From Corynebacterium uropygiale (GTDB lineage: Bacteria; Actinomycetota; Actinomycetes; Mycobacteriales; Mycobacteriaceae): DNA of 64,000 bases. Location: the NCBI RefSeq assembly GCF_021568315.1, contig NZ_JAKGSI010000005.1, positions 62,001 through 126,000 on the forward strand. Reading direction: 5' to 3'. The notes beneath the pieces were generated by a model. It made no database searches. It worked only from the letters and a program-made list of their open reading frames with translations, and was not told the origin of the DNA. The first letter of the stretch is position 1. Each line of letters starts with the position of its first letter. The position numbers and the translations under genes are program-made. Positions 25,280 through 34,307 of the stretch are shown piece by piece.

Positions 25280-27000
25280 CACACTCGGCACACGCAGCGA
25301 CAGAAGCCCAGGAGACGGTGGACGTGGTGGTCGTCGGCTCTGGTGCCGGAGGGCTCGCCGCGGCAGTGAGCGCCGCGGAGCGCGGTCTGCGCGTCCTGGT
25401 CCTGGAGAAAGAGGACGTGATCGGCGGGGCGACGGCCCGCTCGGGCGGCTGGGCCTGGACGCCCGGCACGTTCTTCGCGCGGGAGGATGGCGTCGTCGAG
25501 GACCCTGAGGAGTTTCGCACCTACCTCCGCGCTGTCATCGGCGAGCGCTACCAGGAGGAGAACATCGACGCCTTCCTCGAGGCGGCCCCGCGCATGGTGG
25601 ACTTCTTCCATCACCACACGCGGCTGAGCTTCACGCCGGGGGCAGCGATCAAAGACATTTATGGCACGCTGCCCGGGGCGGGGACGGGGCATCGCTCCGT
25701 GGGGCCGGACCCCCTCAACGCCGCCGAGCTGCCCGAGGAGATCCGCGCGATCCTCGCGCCGCAATACTATGAGACCTCCTTCCTCGGGATGGGCATCATG
25801 GCGGGGCCCGACCTCATGGGCTTCCTCGCCGCCAGCCGGCTCAAGCCCCGCGGGCTCATCCACGCGGCGCGCCGGGTGCTGCGCCACGCGGTGGACATGC
25901 TCCGCTACCGGCGCAGCTACCAGCTGGTCAACGGGACGGCGCTGGTGGGCAGGCTTGCGTGGTCGGCCCATGATCGCGGGGTTCGCTTCCGCACGGGGGC
26001 GCCCGTGACCCAGCTCCTCCTCGATGAGAGCGGGGAGGGGAGGGTCCTTGGGGTGCGGCTCGCCGGAGGGGAGGAGATTCGGGCTCGACGCGGCGTGGTG
26101 CTGGCCACCGGGGGATTCCCCGCCAACCAGGAGCTGCGCAAGGAGCTCTTCCCCCGCACGGAGACGGGGGAGGAGCACCACACCCTCGCGCCGGACTCGG
26201 CTCGCGGCGATGGGCTCGCGATGGCACGCCAGGCGGGCGGCCAGCTCAGCGAGGGCTATAGCTCCCCGGCGGCGTGGTGCCCGGTATCGCTCGTGCCGTA
26301 CCTCAACGGCAAGACAGGCGTCTTCCCGCACATCATGGACCGGGCGAAGCCGGGCAGCATCGGGGTGCTCTCGACGGGCCGGCGCTTCGTCAACGAAGCC
26401 AACGGCTACCACGACTATGTAAGCGCCATGCTGGCGTCGGCCCCCGAGGGCGAGCCCGCGCAATCCTGGCAGATCGCGGACTCCACCTTCGTGCGCCGCT
26501 ACCCGCTGGGCATGGCGAAGCCCTTCCCCATCCCGCTCACCCCTTACCTGCGTAGCGGCTACCTGGTGAAGGGGCGCACGCTGCGGGAGCTTGCGGAGAA
26601 GTGCGGCATTGACCCGGAGGGGCTCGAGCAGACCGTCCGGGAATTCAACGCCAACGCCTGCCGCGGCGAGGACCCCGAGTTCGGCCGCGGCTCCACCCCC
26701 TTCAACCGCTATGGGGGCGACGCCGCCACCACCCCCAACCCCTCGCTGGCTCCCATCGAGAAGGGGCCCTTCTACGCGGTGCGGGTACTCCCCGGGAGCT
26801 TCGGCACCTTCGCGGGGATTGTTGCCGACGGCCACGCGCGCGTCCTTCACCGCGACGGGCACCCCATTCCCGGGCTGTGGACGGCGGGCAATGACCGGGC
26901 GAGCGTGATGTCCGGCTTCTACCCGGCGGGCGGAACGAACCTCGGCCCGGCGCTGACCTTTGGTTTTGTCGCTGGTCAGGACATCGCGGAGACCCCGTGA
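25276..27000 (+). CDS. FAD-dependent dehydrogenase, 3-ketosteroid dehydrogenase/fumarate reductase fold (paralogue 1)
   Basis: Flavoprotein of 574 residues. The dinucleotide site VVVGSGAGGLAAAVSAAERG is at about 17-36 and GGATARSGGWAW follows. The FAD-binding C-terminal strand is FYPAGGTNLGPALTFG. RRFVNEANGYHDYVSAM in the middle is the family's substrate-domain signature. The fold introduces double bonds next to a ketone in saturated rings (KstD, 4-oxocyclohexanecarboxylate desaturase) or reduces fumarate-like acids. An ATG at 25270 is also possible, but 25276 overlaps the upstream stop and has AAAGGA at good distance. Two paralogues lie at 36704 and 41560. Confidence 0.82.
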   Translation: MTHSAHAATEAQETVDVVVVGSGAGGLAAAVSAAERGLRVLVLEKEDVIGGATARSGGWAWTPGTFFAREDGVVEDPEEFRTYLRAVIGERYQEENIDAFLEAAPRMVDFFHHHTRLSFTPGAAIKDIYGTLPGAGTGHRSVGPDPLNAAELPEEIRAILAPQYYETSFLGMGIMAGPDLMGFLAASRLKPRGLIHAARRVLRHAVDMLRYRRSYQLVNGTALVGRLAWSAHDRGVRFRTGAPVTQLLLDESGEGRVLGVRLAGGEEIRARRGVVLATGGFPANQELRKELFPRTETGEEHHTLAPDSARGDGLAMARQAGGQLSEGYSSPAAWCPVSLVPYLNGKTGVFPHIMDRAKPGSIGVLSTGRRFVNEANGYHDYVSAMLASAPEGEPAQSWQIADSTFVRRYPLGMAKPFPIPLTPYLRSGYLVKGRTLRELAEKCGIDPEGLEQTVREFNANACRGEDPEFGRGSTPFNRYGGDAATTPNPSLAPIEKGPFYAVRVLPGSFGTFAGIVADGHARVLHRDGHPIPGLWTAGNDRASVMSGFYPAGGTNLGPALTFGFVAGQDIAETP

Positions 27001-27048
27001 CGTTCGCATAATGAACTTTTAGCCACAATGCGAACGATGCGCTAGGAT
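27001..27048 (+). promoter_or_regulatory. pcaH promoter with candidate PcaR operator
   Basis: CGTTCGCAT (27001-27009) and ATGCGAACG (27028-27036) form a perfect 9-base inverted repeat with an 18-base spacer; inside it lies GTTC-N7-GAAC (27002-27016). A -10-like TAGGAT is at 27043-27048. Because transcription would start after 27053, an ATG at 27049 cannot be used and the pcaH start at 27091 is favoured. A near copy of the half-site GTTCRCATA lies in the pcaR-pcaI gap. Confidence 0.6.
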
Positions 27049-27090
27049 ATGTCGCACATCACCACCCAGACTCGAGAGGACCCAGGACAC

Positions 27091-27795
27091 ATGACAGCCC
27101 CACTCTTCGCACCGACGGATGGCGTCTTCGCCCCGCTGCACTTCCCCGAGTACCGGACCACCATCCGGCGTAACCCCAACAATGACCTCCTCGTCATCCC
27201 CGACCGCATGGGCGAGCTCACCGGCCCCGTCTTCGGTGAAGGGGACCTGGGGGACGTCGATAATGACATGACCCGCGCCAACGGGGGAGAGGCCATCGGC
27301 CAGCGCATCTTCGTCCACGGCCGCGTGCTCGGCTGGGACGGCAAGCCCGTGCCGGACACCCTCGTCGAGGCGTGGCAGGCCAATGCCGCCGGCCGCTACC
27401 GCCACAAGAATGACTCCTGGCCGGCTCCGCTCGACCCGCACTTCAACGGCGTGGCCCGCACCATCACGGATAAGGATGGGCGCTACCACTTCTACACGGT
27501 CATGCCGGGGAACTACCCTTGGGGAAACCACCACAACGCCTGGCGCCCCGCCCACATTCACTTCTCTCTCTTCGGTCGGCAATTCACCGAGCGGCTCGTC
27601 ACCCAGATGTACTTCCCGAATGACCCGCTCTTCTTCCAGGACCCCATCTACAACTCCGTGCCGGAGAGGCACCGGGAGCGGATGATCGCCGTCTTCGATT
27701 ACGACGAGACCCGCCCCAACTGGGCCCTGGGTTACAAGTTCGACATTGTCCTCCGGGGCCGCAACGCGACGCCCTTCGAGAAGCCCCACCACTAA
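27091..27795 (+). CDS. pcaH: Protocatechuate 3,4-dioxygenase beta subunit
   Basis: Iron-containing subunit of the intradiol dioxygenase that opens protocatechuate to 3-carboxy-cis,cis-muconate, 234 residues. The non-haem Fe(III) ligands are visible: a Tyr in GRYRHKND, a Tyr in GNYPWGNHHNAW, and the two His of PAHIHFSLFG. The N-terminal DNDMT and the FVHGRVLGWDGKPVPDTLVE beta-strand pair are typical of PcaH. The start at 27091 follows GAGGACCCAGGACAC. pcaG is 41 bases downstream behind a strong GGAGAGAAGGAG site. Confidence 0.95.
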   Translation: MTAPLFAPTDGVFAPLHFPEYRTTIRRNPNNDLLVIPDRMGELTGPVFGEGDLGDVDNDMTRANGGEAIGQRIFVHGRVLGWDGKPVPDTLVEAWQANAAGRYRHKNDSWPAPLDPHFNGVARTITDKDGRYHFYTVMPGNYPWGNHHNAWRPAHIHFSLFGRQFTERLVTQMYFPNDPLFFQDPIYNSVPERHRERMIAVFDYDETRPNWALGYKFDIVLRGRNATPFEKPHH

Positions 27796-27836
27796 GTCAC
27801 ACGCGGCAGTTCAGGAGAGAAGGAGAGAAAAAGCCC

Positions 27837-28460
27837 ATGATTGACAACGGCGTCACCGGAGAATTCCGCTATCACCAATCCACCATCCTCGACCAGGATG
27901 AGGCCGAGCCCGGCATCACGCCGAGCCAGACCGTTGGGCCCTATGTGCACATCGGGCTCACCCGTGAGGGCTCCGAGATCATGGTGGACAGCACCCACCC
28001 CGAGGCCATCGAGGTCACCGTGTCCGTCACCGATGGGGCGGGGGAGCCCATCGCCGATGCGATGGTGGAGATCTGGCAGCCCAACCCGGAGGGAACGTAC
28101 AACTCCCCGCTCGACCCCGAGTGCGCCGCCCCGAGCGCCGAGGGCTTCCGTGGCCTCGGCCGCGGCATGGTCAACGAGCAGGGCGAAGTCACCTTCACCA
28201 CGCTGACCCCGGGCCCTCGCAATGGGGAGGCCGCGCACTTCAAGGTGGGCGTGTTCGCCCGCGGGATGCTCGAGCGCCTCTACACCCGCATGTACCTCGC
28301 CGATGAGTCCGCCACCGACCCGGTCCTCCAGGTGGTCCCGGAGGATCGGCGCCACCTGCTCATCGCCACCCCTGTGGAGGGCGGGTACCGCTTCGATATC
28401 CAGGTCCAGCACGAGGACCCCACCCAGGAGACCCCCTTCTTCAGCACCGAGGGCGCGTGA
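27837..28460 (+). CDS. pcaG: Protocatechuate 3,4-dioxygenase alpha subunit
   Basis: 207-residue partner of PcaH; it has the same beta-sandwich fold but lacks the iron ligands. TPSQTVGPYVHIGL near residue 22 is the family's N-terminal signature, VEIWQPNPEGTYNSPLD follows near 77, and HFKVGVFARGMLERLYTRMY near 130 replaces the iron-binding strand. It forms the alpha-beta protomer with PcaH. The pcaB start is 6 bases after its stop. Confidence 0.95.
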   Translation: MIDNGVTGEFRYHQSTILDQDEAEPGITPSQTVGPYVHIGLTREGSEIMVDSTHPEAIEVTVSVTDGAGEPIADAMVEIWQPNPEGTYNSPLDPECAAPSAEGFRGLGRGMVNEQGEVTFTTLTPGPRNGEAAHFKVGVFARGMLERLYTRMYLADESATDPVLQVVPEDRRHLLIATPVEGGYRFDIQVQHEDPTQETPFFSTEGA

Positions 28461-28466
28461 TCGGCG

Positions 28467-29597
28467 ATGAGTAGGTCTCTTTATGCCGACCTCGCGGGCG
28501 GGGACACCCGCGTCCACGAGCACCTCAGCGATGAGGCCTTCCTCCGCGGCATCCTCCGCTTCGAGGCCGCCCTCGCGGAGGCCGCCGGCAGCCTCGGCGT
28601 GGTGAGCGCGGAGAGCGCCCGCCACGCGGTGGAGGTCATTGCCGGCTTTGAGCTTGACTGCGCAGAGGTCTCGACGGCCGCCGCGGCGGGAGCCAACCCG
28701 GCGATTCCCCTGGCCAAGGAGCTGAAAGCGGCAGCCGGGGCGGAGAGCGCAGGCATTCACACCGGCGCGACCAGCCAGGATGCCATCGATTCCTCCCTCA
28801 TGCTCGCTCTCAGCGCGGCGAGCTCCCGGCTGTGCGAGGACCTTCTCCACCCCACCCTCGAGCTTCTCCGCGCCCTCGCCGAGGAACACCGGGAGACCCC
28901 CATGATGGGCCGGACCCTCGGCCAGCAGGCCACCCCCACCACCTTCGGGCTCTGCGCCGCGCTGTGGTGGCAGCAGCTCCACGCAGCCGAAGCAGAGATC
29001 GCCGCGCTCCGCTTCCCCGTCCAATACGCCGGGGCCACCGGCACGCTCGCGGCGGTGTACCCCCACGGGATCGAGCTCCACGCGGAGCTGGCCCGGCGGC
29101 TGGGGTTGGCGTCGAGCCCCCTTGTCTGGCACACGGATCGCAGCGCGATCCTGCGCATCGGGGCGGCCTATGCGCAGGTGGCGGGGGCTGTGGCGAAGAT
29201 CGCGACGGACATCATCCGCCTCTGCGCCACCGAGGTCGCAGAGCTCAGCGAGCCCAGCCCCGGCGGCTCCTCCGCCATGCCGCACAAGGCGAACCCGGCG
29301 GCCTCCGTCGCGGCGCGCGGCTATGCGCTGCGCGCGCCGGGGCTTCTCAGCACGCTGGCGCTCACCCTGGGTGGAGCGCACCAGCGGGCCGAGGGCGAAT
29401 GGCATGCCGAATGGCAGACCCTCCGCGAGCTCGCTGCCTGCACCGCCTCCGCGCTGGCGCGCTGCCACGCGGCACTCGATGGGCTCGTCGTCCACGCGGA
29501 GCAGATGGCCACGAACCGCCGCACGAGCCCCGCCGGCGAGCAGTCCACCGGGCACGCCGCCGACATCGTCACCGTCATCCTAGGAGAAAACTCATGA
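28467..29597 (+). CDS. pcaB: 3-Carboxy-cis,cis-muconate cycloisomerase
   Basis: Second enzyme of the protocatechuate branch; it makes 4-carboxymuconolactone. The 376-residue chain belongs to the fumarase/argininosuccinate lyase superfamily, with the signature SSAMPHKANPAAS near residue 270 and TGATSQDAIDSSL near 100. It is shorter than the 450-residue pseudomonad enzyme, as are other corynebacterial PcaB proteins. The stop overlaps the pcaC start by 4 bases. Confidence 0.93.
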   Translation: MSRSLYADLAGGDTRVHEHLSDEAFLRGILRFEAALAEAAGSLGVVSAESARHAVEVIAGFELDCAEVSTAAAAGANPAIPLAKELKAAAGAESAGIHTGATSQDAIDSSLMLALSAASSRLCEDLLHPTLELLRALAEEHRETPMMGRTLGQQATPTTFGLCAALWWQQLHAAEAEIAALRFPVQYAGATGTLAAVYPHGIELHAELARRLGLASSPLVWHTDRSAILRIGAAYAQVAGAVAKIATDIIRLCATEVAELSEPSPGGSSAMPHKANPAASVAARGYALRAPGLLSTLALTLGGAHQRAEGEWHAEWQTLRELAACTASALARCHAALDGLVVHAEQMATNRRTSPAGEQSTGHAADIVTVILGENS

Positions 29598-29980
29598 GCG
29601 ACCGCTACGAACAAGGCATGAAGAACCGGCGCGCCGTCCTGGGAGACGCGCACGTCGACCGCGCCCTTGCCAACCAAACCCCCATCACCGAGCCCTTCCA
29701 AGACTTCATTACCCGCACCGCCTGGGGAGACATCTGGGACCGCGAGGGCCTCGACCACACGCAGCGCCGGCTGCTCACCATCGCCATCCTCACCGCCGTG
29801 GGCAACGACGGGGAGCTCGACATGCACCTGCGCGCCGCCCTGCGCGCCGGGGTGGAGCCGGAGCTCCTCGGGGAGGTCCTCCTCCACACCGCCATCTACG
29901 CGGGCGTGCCCAACTCCAACCACGGTTTTAAGCTGCTCAACCAGGCCGTTCAGGACGCGGAGGAGGCCGGCAATGGCTAA
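29594..29980 (+). CDS. pcaC: 4-Carboxymuconolactone decarboxylase
   Basis: Small all-helical enzyme of 128 residues that converts 4-carboxymuconolactone to 3-oxoadipate enol-lactone. It has no CxxC, so it is a true decarboxylase and not an AhpD-like peroxidase. The conserved LHTAIYAGVPNSNHGFKL stretch is near residue 95. The ATG at 29594 is used; the longer frame upstream is antiphase to pcaB. In some bacteria pcaC is fused to pcaD; here pcaD is a separate gene at 43329-44066. The end overlaps pobA by 8 bases. Confidence 0.92.
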   Translation: MSDRYEQGMKNRRAVLGDAHVDRALANQTPITEPFQDFITRTAWGDIWDREGLDHTQRRLLTIAILTAVGNDGELDMHLRAALRAGVEPELLGEVLLHTAIYAGVPNSNHGFKLLNQAVQDAEEAGNG

Positions 29981-31151
29981 GCACCTCCCTCACGGCACTC
30001 ACACGCCGGTGCTCATCATCGGGGCGGGGCCCGCCGGGCTCACGCTCTCCCACCTCCTGCACCAGGCGGGGGTGGACTCCATCGTGGTGGAGCGCCGCTC
30101 GCGCGCCGACGTGGAATCGACGATCCGCGCCGGGATCCTCGAGCCCGCCACGCTGGAGCTCATGCGCCGCACCGGGGTGGGGGAGCGCGTCGACGCCGAA
30201 GGCATCCCCGAGCGCGGCATCGAGATCAGCGTGAACAACCAGCGCACCCGCATCGACCTCGAGGGGCTCACCGGGAAGACCGCCGCGATCTACCCCCAGC
30301 ACGAGTACGTGAAAGACTTCATCGCCCGGCGCCTCGCCGACGGCGGCACCCTGCTCTTCGAGCACACGGTGACGGCCGTCGAGGGCGAGGTGGTGAGCGT
30401 GGAGACGTCGTCGGGAGAACACCTCAGCATCCGGGCGGATCATGTGGTGGCCGCCGACGGCTCCGCCTCCCCGTGGCGCGCCCAGGTCGCGGGCCTGCGC
30501 GCCCGGCACGAGTACCCCTATGCGTGGTTCGGCCTCATGGTGGAGGCCCCGCCGACGCACCGGGAGCTCATTTATGCCACGCACCCGGAGGGCTTCGCGC
30601 TCATCTCCAAGCGCAGCGACACCCTCCAGCGCTACTACCTGCAGTGTTCCCCGGAGGACTCCCCGGAGGACTGGTCGGAGGATCGCATCTGGGAGCAGCT
30701 GCACCGCCGGGCGGACTCCGAGGGGATCACGGTCTCCGAGGGGCGCATCACGGAGCGCGCCGTTCTCCGCTTCCGCAGCGCCGTCACCGAGCCGATGCAG
30801 CGGGGCAACCTCTACCTCGCCGGCGATGCCGCCCACACCGTCCCGCCCACCGGGGCGAAGGGGCTCAACCTCGCCGTCGCGGATGTGCAGGTCCTCGCGC
30901 CGGGGCTCGTGCGCGCGGTGCAGACGGGCGAGCGCGACCTCCTGGATAAGTACACCGAGCTCGCCCTGCCGCACGTGTGGCGAGCCCAGCAATTCAGCTG
31001 GTGGATGTCCTCCCTCCTGCACGCCGCGGAGGGGGAGAGCCCCTTCTCCGCTCGACGGCGGGTGGCGCAGCTCCACTCGGTGCTCGAGTCGGAGGCGGGA
31101 CGCCGATTCCTCGCGGAGCAATACGTGGGCACCCGGGCGCAGGAGGTCTAG
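29973..31151 (+). CDS. pobA: 4-Hydroxybenzoate 3-monooxygenase
   Basis: Class A flavoprotein hydroxylase of 392 residues that turns 4-hydroxybenzoate into protocatechuate with NAD(P)H and oxygen. FAD motifs are LIIGAGPAGLTLSHLL (about 11-26) and LAGDAAHTVPPTGAKGLN (near 285); STIRAGILEPATLELM near 46 is diagnostic of PobA. The ATG at 29973 overlaps the end of pcaC, so it is translated with the pca genes, which places 4-hydroxybenzoate from the phd or hydroaromatic routes directly in front of ring cleavage. An MFS gene follows 3 bases later. Confidence 0.92.
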   Translation: MAKHLPHGTHTPVLIIGAGPAGLTLSHLLHQAGVDSIVVERRSRADVESTIRAGILEPATLELMRRTGVGERVDAEGIPERGIEISVNNQRTRIDLEGLTGKTAAIYPQHEYVKDFIARRLADGGTLLFEHTVTAVEGEVVSVETSSGEHLSIRADHVVAADGSASPWRAQVAGLRARHEYPYAWFGLMVEAPPTHRELIYATHPEGFALISKRSDTLQRYYLQCSPEDSPEDWSEDRIWEQLHRRADSEGITVSEGRITERAVLRFRSAVTEPMQRGNLYLAGDAAHTVPPTGAKGLNLAVADVQVLAPGLVRAVQTGERDLLDKYTELALPHVWRAQQFSWWMSSLLHAAEGESPFSARRRVAQLHSVLESEAGRRFLAEQYVGTRAQEV

Positions 31152-31154
31152 GAG

Positions 31155-32450
31155 ATGACTCGTTCCACTCGCACCATCACCATCCTGTGTTGGCTTGCCG
31201 CGTTGCTCGATGGCTTTGACCTCGTCGTGCTGGGGACCGTCCTCCCGCACATGCTGGAGGATCCGTCCTGGCACTTGAGCGGTGCCGACGCCACCCAGGT
31301 CACCACCTCGGGACTCGTGGGGATGACCATTGGGGCCATCACCATCGGCGCGATCACCGACCGCTGGGGGAGGCGTCGAGTCCTCATCACCGCGGTGTTC
31401 CTCTTCTCCCTGTTCACGCTGCCGTTGGCGCTGCACCCCGGGGTGGGGTGGTTCATCGCGCTGCGCTTCCTCGCGGGCCTGGGGCTGGGCGGCGCGCTGC
31501 CGATCGGCATGGCGCTGGTCACCGAGTTCCGCGGCGGGGCCCGGGCGGGTTCTGCCTCGACGACGCTCATGACGGGCTATCACGTGGGCGCGGTGCTCAC
31601 GGCGGTGCTTGCGCTTTACCTCATCGCGCACTTCGGGTGGGCCTCGATGTTCCTCATCGGCGGGGTGGCCGGCCTCCTGCTGGTGCCCTTCCTCGTGTGG
31701 CGCCTCCCGGAATCCCCGCACTACCTGCTCAATCAGGGGCGGACGGAGGAGGCGCATCGCATCGCGGAGCAGTGGGGGCTCAGCCTCCACGATGAGTTCG
31801 ACGAGCGGGAGAAGGCCGCCCACGCGGACGCCGAGTCGGGCTCCGTCCGAACGCTGCTCTCCCCGCGCTACCGCCGCAACACGCTGGCGATTTGGGGCAC
31901 CTCCTTCATGGGGCTGCTCCTGGTCTACGGGCTCAACACGTGGTTGCCGCAGATCATGCGCGCAGCTGACTACCCCATGGGGGACTCGCTGGGATTCCTC
32001 CTCGTCCTCAACGTCGGGGCGGTGGTGGGCCTCCTCCTTGCGGGAGCGCTCGCGGATCGGGTGACCCCGCGCCTCGCGGCGCTGCTGTGGTTTGTGGCCT
32101 CGGCGGTGTTCCTGGCGCTCCTCGCGGTGAAGATGCCGATGCTCATCCTTTACCTCGCGGTCTTCATCACCGGCGTCTTCGTCTTCAGCTCCCAGGTACT
32201 CATCTACGCCTTCACAGCCGCGAATCACCCCTCGACGGTCCGCGCCACGGCGATGGGACTCTCGGCGGGCGTGGGCCGCCTGGGCGCTATCTGCGGTCCG
32301 ATTCTCGCCGGGACTCTCGCCGGCGCCGGCCACGCCTACCCGTGGGGCTTCTTCGCCTTCGCGGCGGTGGGCGCCCTCGGCGCACTCATCTTCGCTACCT
32401 CGCGCACCCTCAGGACAACGACGACCGTCCTCGCCGCGCAGCCGGCCTAG
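31155..32450 (+). CDS. MFS aromatic acid:H+ symporter (AAHS family, PcaK-like)
   Basis: Twelve-helix importer of 431 residues. LLDGFDLVVLGTVLP in helix 1 has the D-G-x-D-type motif of aromatic acid symporters such as PcaK, BenK and GenK, and TDRWGRRRVLI is the loop 2-3 motif. The position directly after pobA suggests 4-hydroxybenzoate or protocatechuate as cargo; a quinate/shikimate cargo (QsuA role) is also possible because qsuB and qsuD follow. Confidence 0.8.
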   Translation: MTRSTRTITILCWLAALLDGFDLVVLGTVLPHMLEDPSWHLSGADATQVTTSGLVGMTIGAITIGAITDRWGRRRVLITAVFLFSLFTLPLALHPGVGWFIALRFLAGLGLGGALPIGMALVTEFRGGARAGSASTTLMTGYHVGAVLTAVLALYLIAHFGWASMFLIGGVAGLLLVPFLVWRLPESPHYLLNQGRTEEAHRIAEQWGLSLHDEFDEREKAAHADAESGSVRTLLSPRYRRNTLAIWGTSFMGLLLVYGLNTWLPQIMRAADYPMGDSLGFLLVLNVGAVVGLLLAGALADRVTPRLAALLWFVASAVFLALLAVKMPMLILYLAVFITGVFVFSSQVLIYAFTAANHPSTVRATAMGLSAGVGRLGAICGPILAGTLAGAGHAYPWGFFAFAAVGALGALIFATSRTLRTTTTVLAAQPA

Positions 32451-32486
32451 GGGCGGACTGACCACGGACTCACAAGGAGGTTTCTT

Positions 32487-34289
32487 ATGCACACAGCGAT
32501 CGCGACGGTCTGCCTCTCCGGCACGCTGGCGGAGAAACTGCGCTCCGCAGCGGATGCCGGCTTCGATGGGGTGGAGATCTTCGAGCAAGACCTCACCGTC
32601 TCCCCGCATTCCCCCGAGCAGATCCGGGAGCGGGCGGAGTCCCTGGGCCTCAGCATTGACCTCTTCCAGCCCTTCCGGGACTTCGACGCCACCGACGAGC
32701 AGCTCTTTCAGTGCAACCTCCGCCGCCTCGAGGCGAAGTTCCAGCTCATGCGCCGTCTGGGCTGCCGCATGATCCTCCTGTGCTCGAATGTCTCGGAGAG
32801 CGCCGTTCGCGACGACGACGCCCTGGCGCGCCAGCTGCGCGCCGCCGGCGACCTGGCCGAACGCTATGACATGCTCATCGCCTACGAGGCCCTCGCCTGG
32901 GGCACCTACGTGAACCGCTTCCGGCACTCCTACGACATCGTGATGAAGGCCAAGCACCCGCGGGTCGGCATCTGCCTCGACAGCTTCCACATCCTCTCCC
33001 GAGGAGATGACCCCGCGGGCATCCGGGACCTCGACCCAGAGCGCATCTTCTTCGTCCAGCTCGCCGACGCCCCGCACCGCGACATGAACCTCCTGGAGTG
33101 GTCCCGCCACGACCGCGTCTTCCCCGGCGAGGGGGAGCTGGACCTCCCGGGCTTCGTCTCCGCGCTCAGTGAGTATCGCGGCCCGGTCTCCCTGGAGATC
33201 TTCAACGATTCCTTCCGTGAGGCCGACGTCACCCGCACCGCGATCGACGGGCTGCGCTCACTCACCTGGGTCGCAGACCAGGCGGGGCGGGAGCCCCTCC
33301 CCCCGGCCCCGCGCGTGGCGAGCTATGACTTCATCGAGGTGCACACCGGCTCCCTCGGCGAGGTGACGAAAATCCTCCATCACCTGGGCTTTCGTCTCGG
33401 CGGCTATCACCGTCGGAAAACTGATGTGCAGGTGTGGAGCGCAGGGTCGGTGACGATCGTCATCCGGGACCTGGGGCCCACGGGGGAGCCGACGCGCCTC
33501 CACGCGCTGGGAATCAGCGTGGATGATCCGGGCTCAGCCTGCCGGCGGGCGGAGGAGCTCCAGGCGCAGCGGGTGGAGCGCTCCGAGGAAGAGGGGGAGC
33601 TGCACCTGCCGGCCGTCGAGGCCCCCGATGGCACGGAGATGTACTTCTGCCCGCCGGGGCAGGAGTGGCTCCGGGAGTTCCACGCGCAGCCGGGGGAGGG
33701 GGAGTCATTCATTACCGGCGTGGATCATGTGACGCTCGCGCAGCCCTGGCACCGTCTCGATGAGGCGCGGCTCTTCTTCACCTCGGTGCTGGGGCTCAAG
33801 GCGCACCCGGTGGAGCAGGTGCCCACCCCGGCAGGCCTGGTGACCAGCCAGGCCATGCGCGGGGGCCTGCGCTTGGCGCTCAACGTGGCGCCGGAGGCCT
33901 CGGAGCAGGGGGATTTCCTCGCCGCCTCCTATCCCGAGCACCTCACCCTCGCGACGAACGATGCCCTCGCCGCAGCGCAGAGCTGCGTCGACCGGGGGCT
34001 GCGCATCCTCGACATCCCGGATAACTACTACGACGACCTCGCCGCCCGGGTCGACCTTCCCGAGGCGACCCTCGCCGAGCTGCGCCGCCTCAACGTTCTT
34101 TACGACGCCGATGAGAACGGCGAATATTTCCACTTTTATACCGAGACATTGGGCACGCCGGGGAAGCTCTATATCGAGGTAGCGGAGCGACGCGGCGGCT
34201 ATGAGGGATATGGCTGGGCGGACGCCGCCGTTCGCCTTGCTGCGCAGTATCGGGTGCTTCGCGATTCCACCCGGGGAATCCCCTCCTAA
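32487..34289 (+). CDS. qsuB: 3-Dehydroshikimate dehydratase, barrel-VOC fusion (QsuB)
   Basis: 600-residue two-domain enzyme that removes water from 3-dehydroshikimate to give protocatechuate. The N-terminal part (1 to about 275) is a sugar-phosphate-isomerase TIM barrel, with metal residues in IAYEALAWGTYVN (near 133), GICLDSFHI (near 165), FVQLADAPH (near 192) and VSLEIFNDSF (near 237). The C-terminal part (about 285-600) is a VOC/4-hydroxyphenylpyruvate dioxygenase-like tandem with DFIEVHTGS and GVDHVTLAQPW, as in C. glutamicum QsuB. A strong AAGGAGG site precedes the ATG. qsuD follows after 18 bases. Confidence 0.9.
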   Translation: MHTAIATVCLSGTLAEKLRSAADAGFDGVEIFEQDLTVSPHSPEQIRERAESLGLSIDLFQPFRDFDATDEQLFQCNLRRLEAKFQLMRRLGCRMILLCSNVSESAVRDDDALARQLRAAGDLAERYDMLIAYEALAWGTYVNRFRHSYDIVMKAKHPRVGICLDSFHILSRGDDPAGIRDLDPERIFFVQLADAPHRDMNLLEWSRHDRVFPGEGELDLPGFVSALSEYRGPVSLEIFNDSFREADVTRTAIDGLRSLTWVADQAGREPLPPAPRVASYDFIEVHTGSLGEVTKILHHLGFRLGGYHRRKTDVQVWSAGSVTIVIRDLGPTGEPTRLHALGISVDDPGSACRRAEELQAQRVERSEEEGELHLPAVEAPDGTEMYFCPPGQEWLREFHAQPGEGESFITGVDHVTLAQPWHRLDEARLFFTSVLGLKAHPVEQVPTPAGLVTSQAMRGGLRLALNVAPEASEQGDFLAASYPEHLTLATNDALAAAQSCVDRGLRILDIPDNYYDDLAARVDLPEATLAELRRLNVLYDADENGEYFHFYTETLGTPGKLYIEVAERRGGYEGYGWADAAVRLAAQYRVLRDSTRGIPS

Positions 34290-34307
34290 AAACAGAAAGG
34301 AACGAGC

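Noticed and set aside
24910..27009. Open frame of 699 codons on the minus strand opposite the first flavoprotein
   Set aside because: The plus strand encodes a complete FAD enzyme; the minus frame has only Arg/Gly/Ala-rich low-complexity sequence.
29937..33110. Open frame of 1057 codons on the minus strand
   Set aside because: It lies opposite pobA, the MFS gene and qsuB, all with clear family motifs. The composition is that of an antisense frame.
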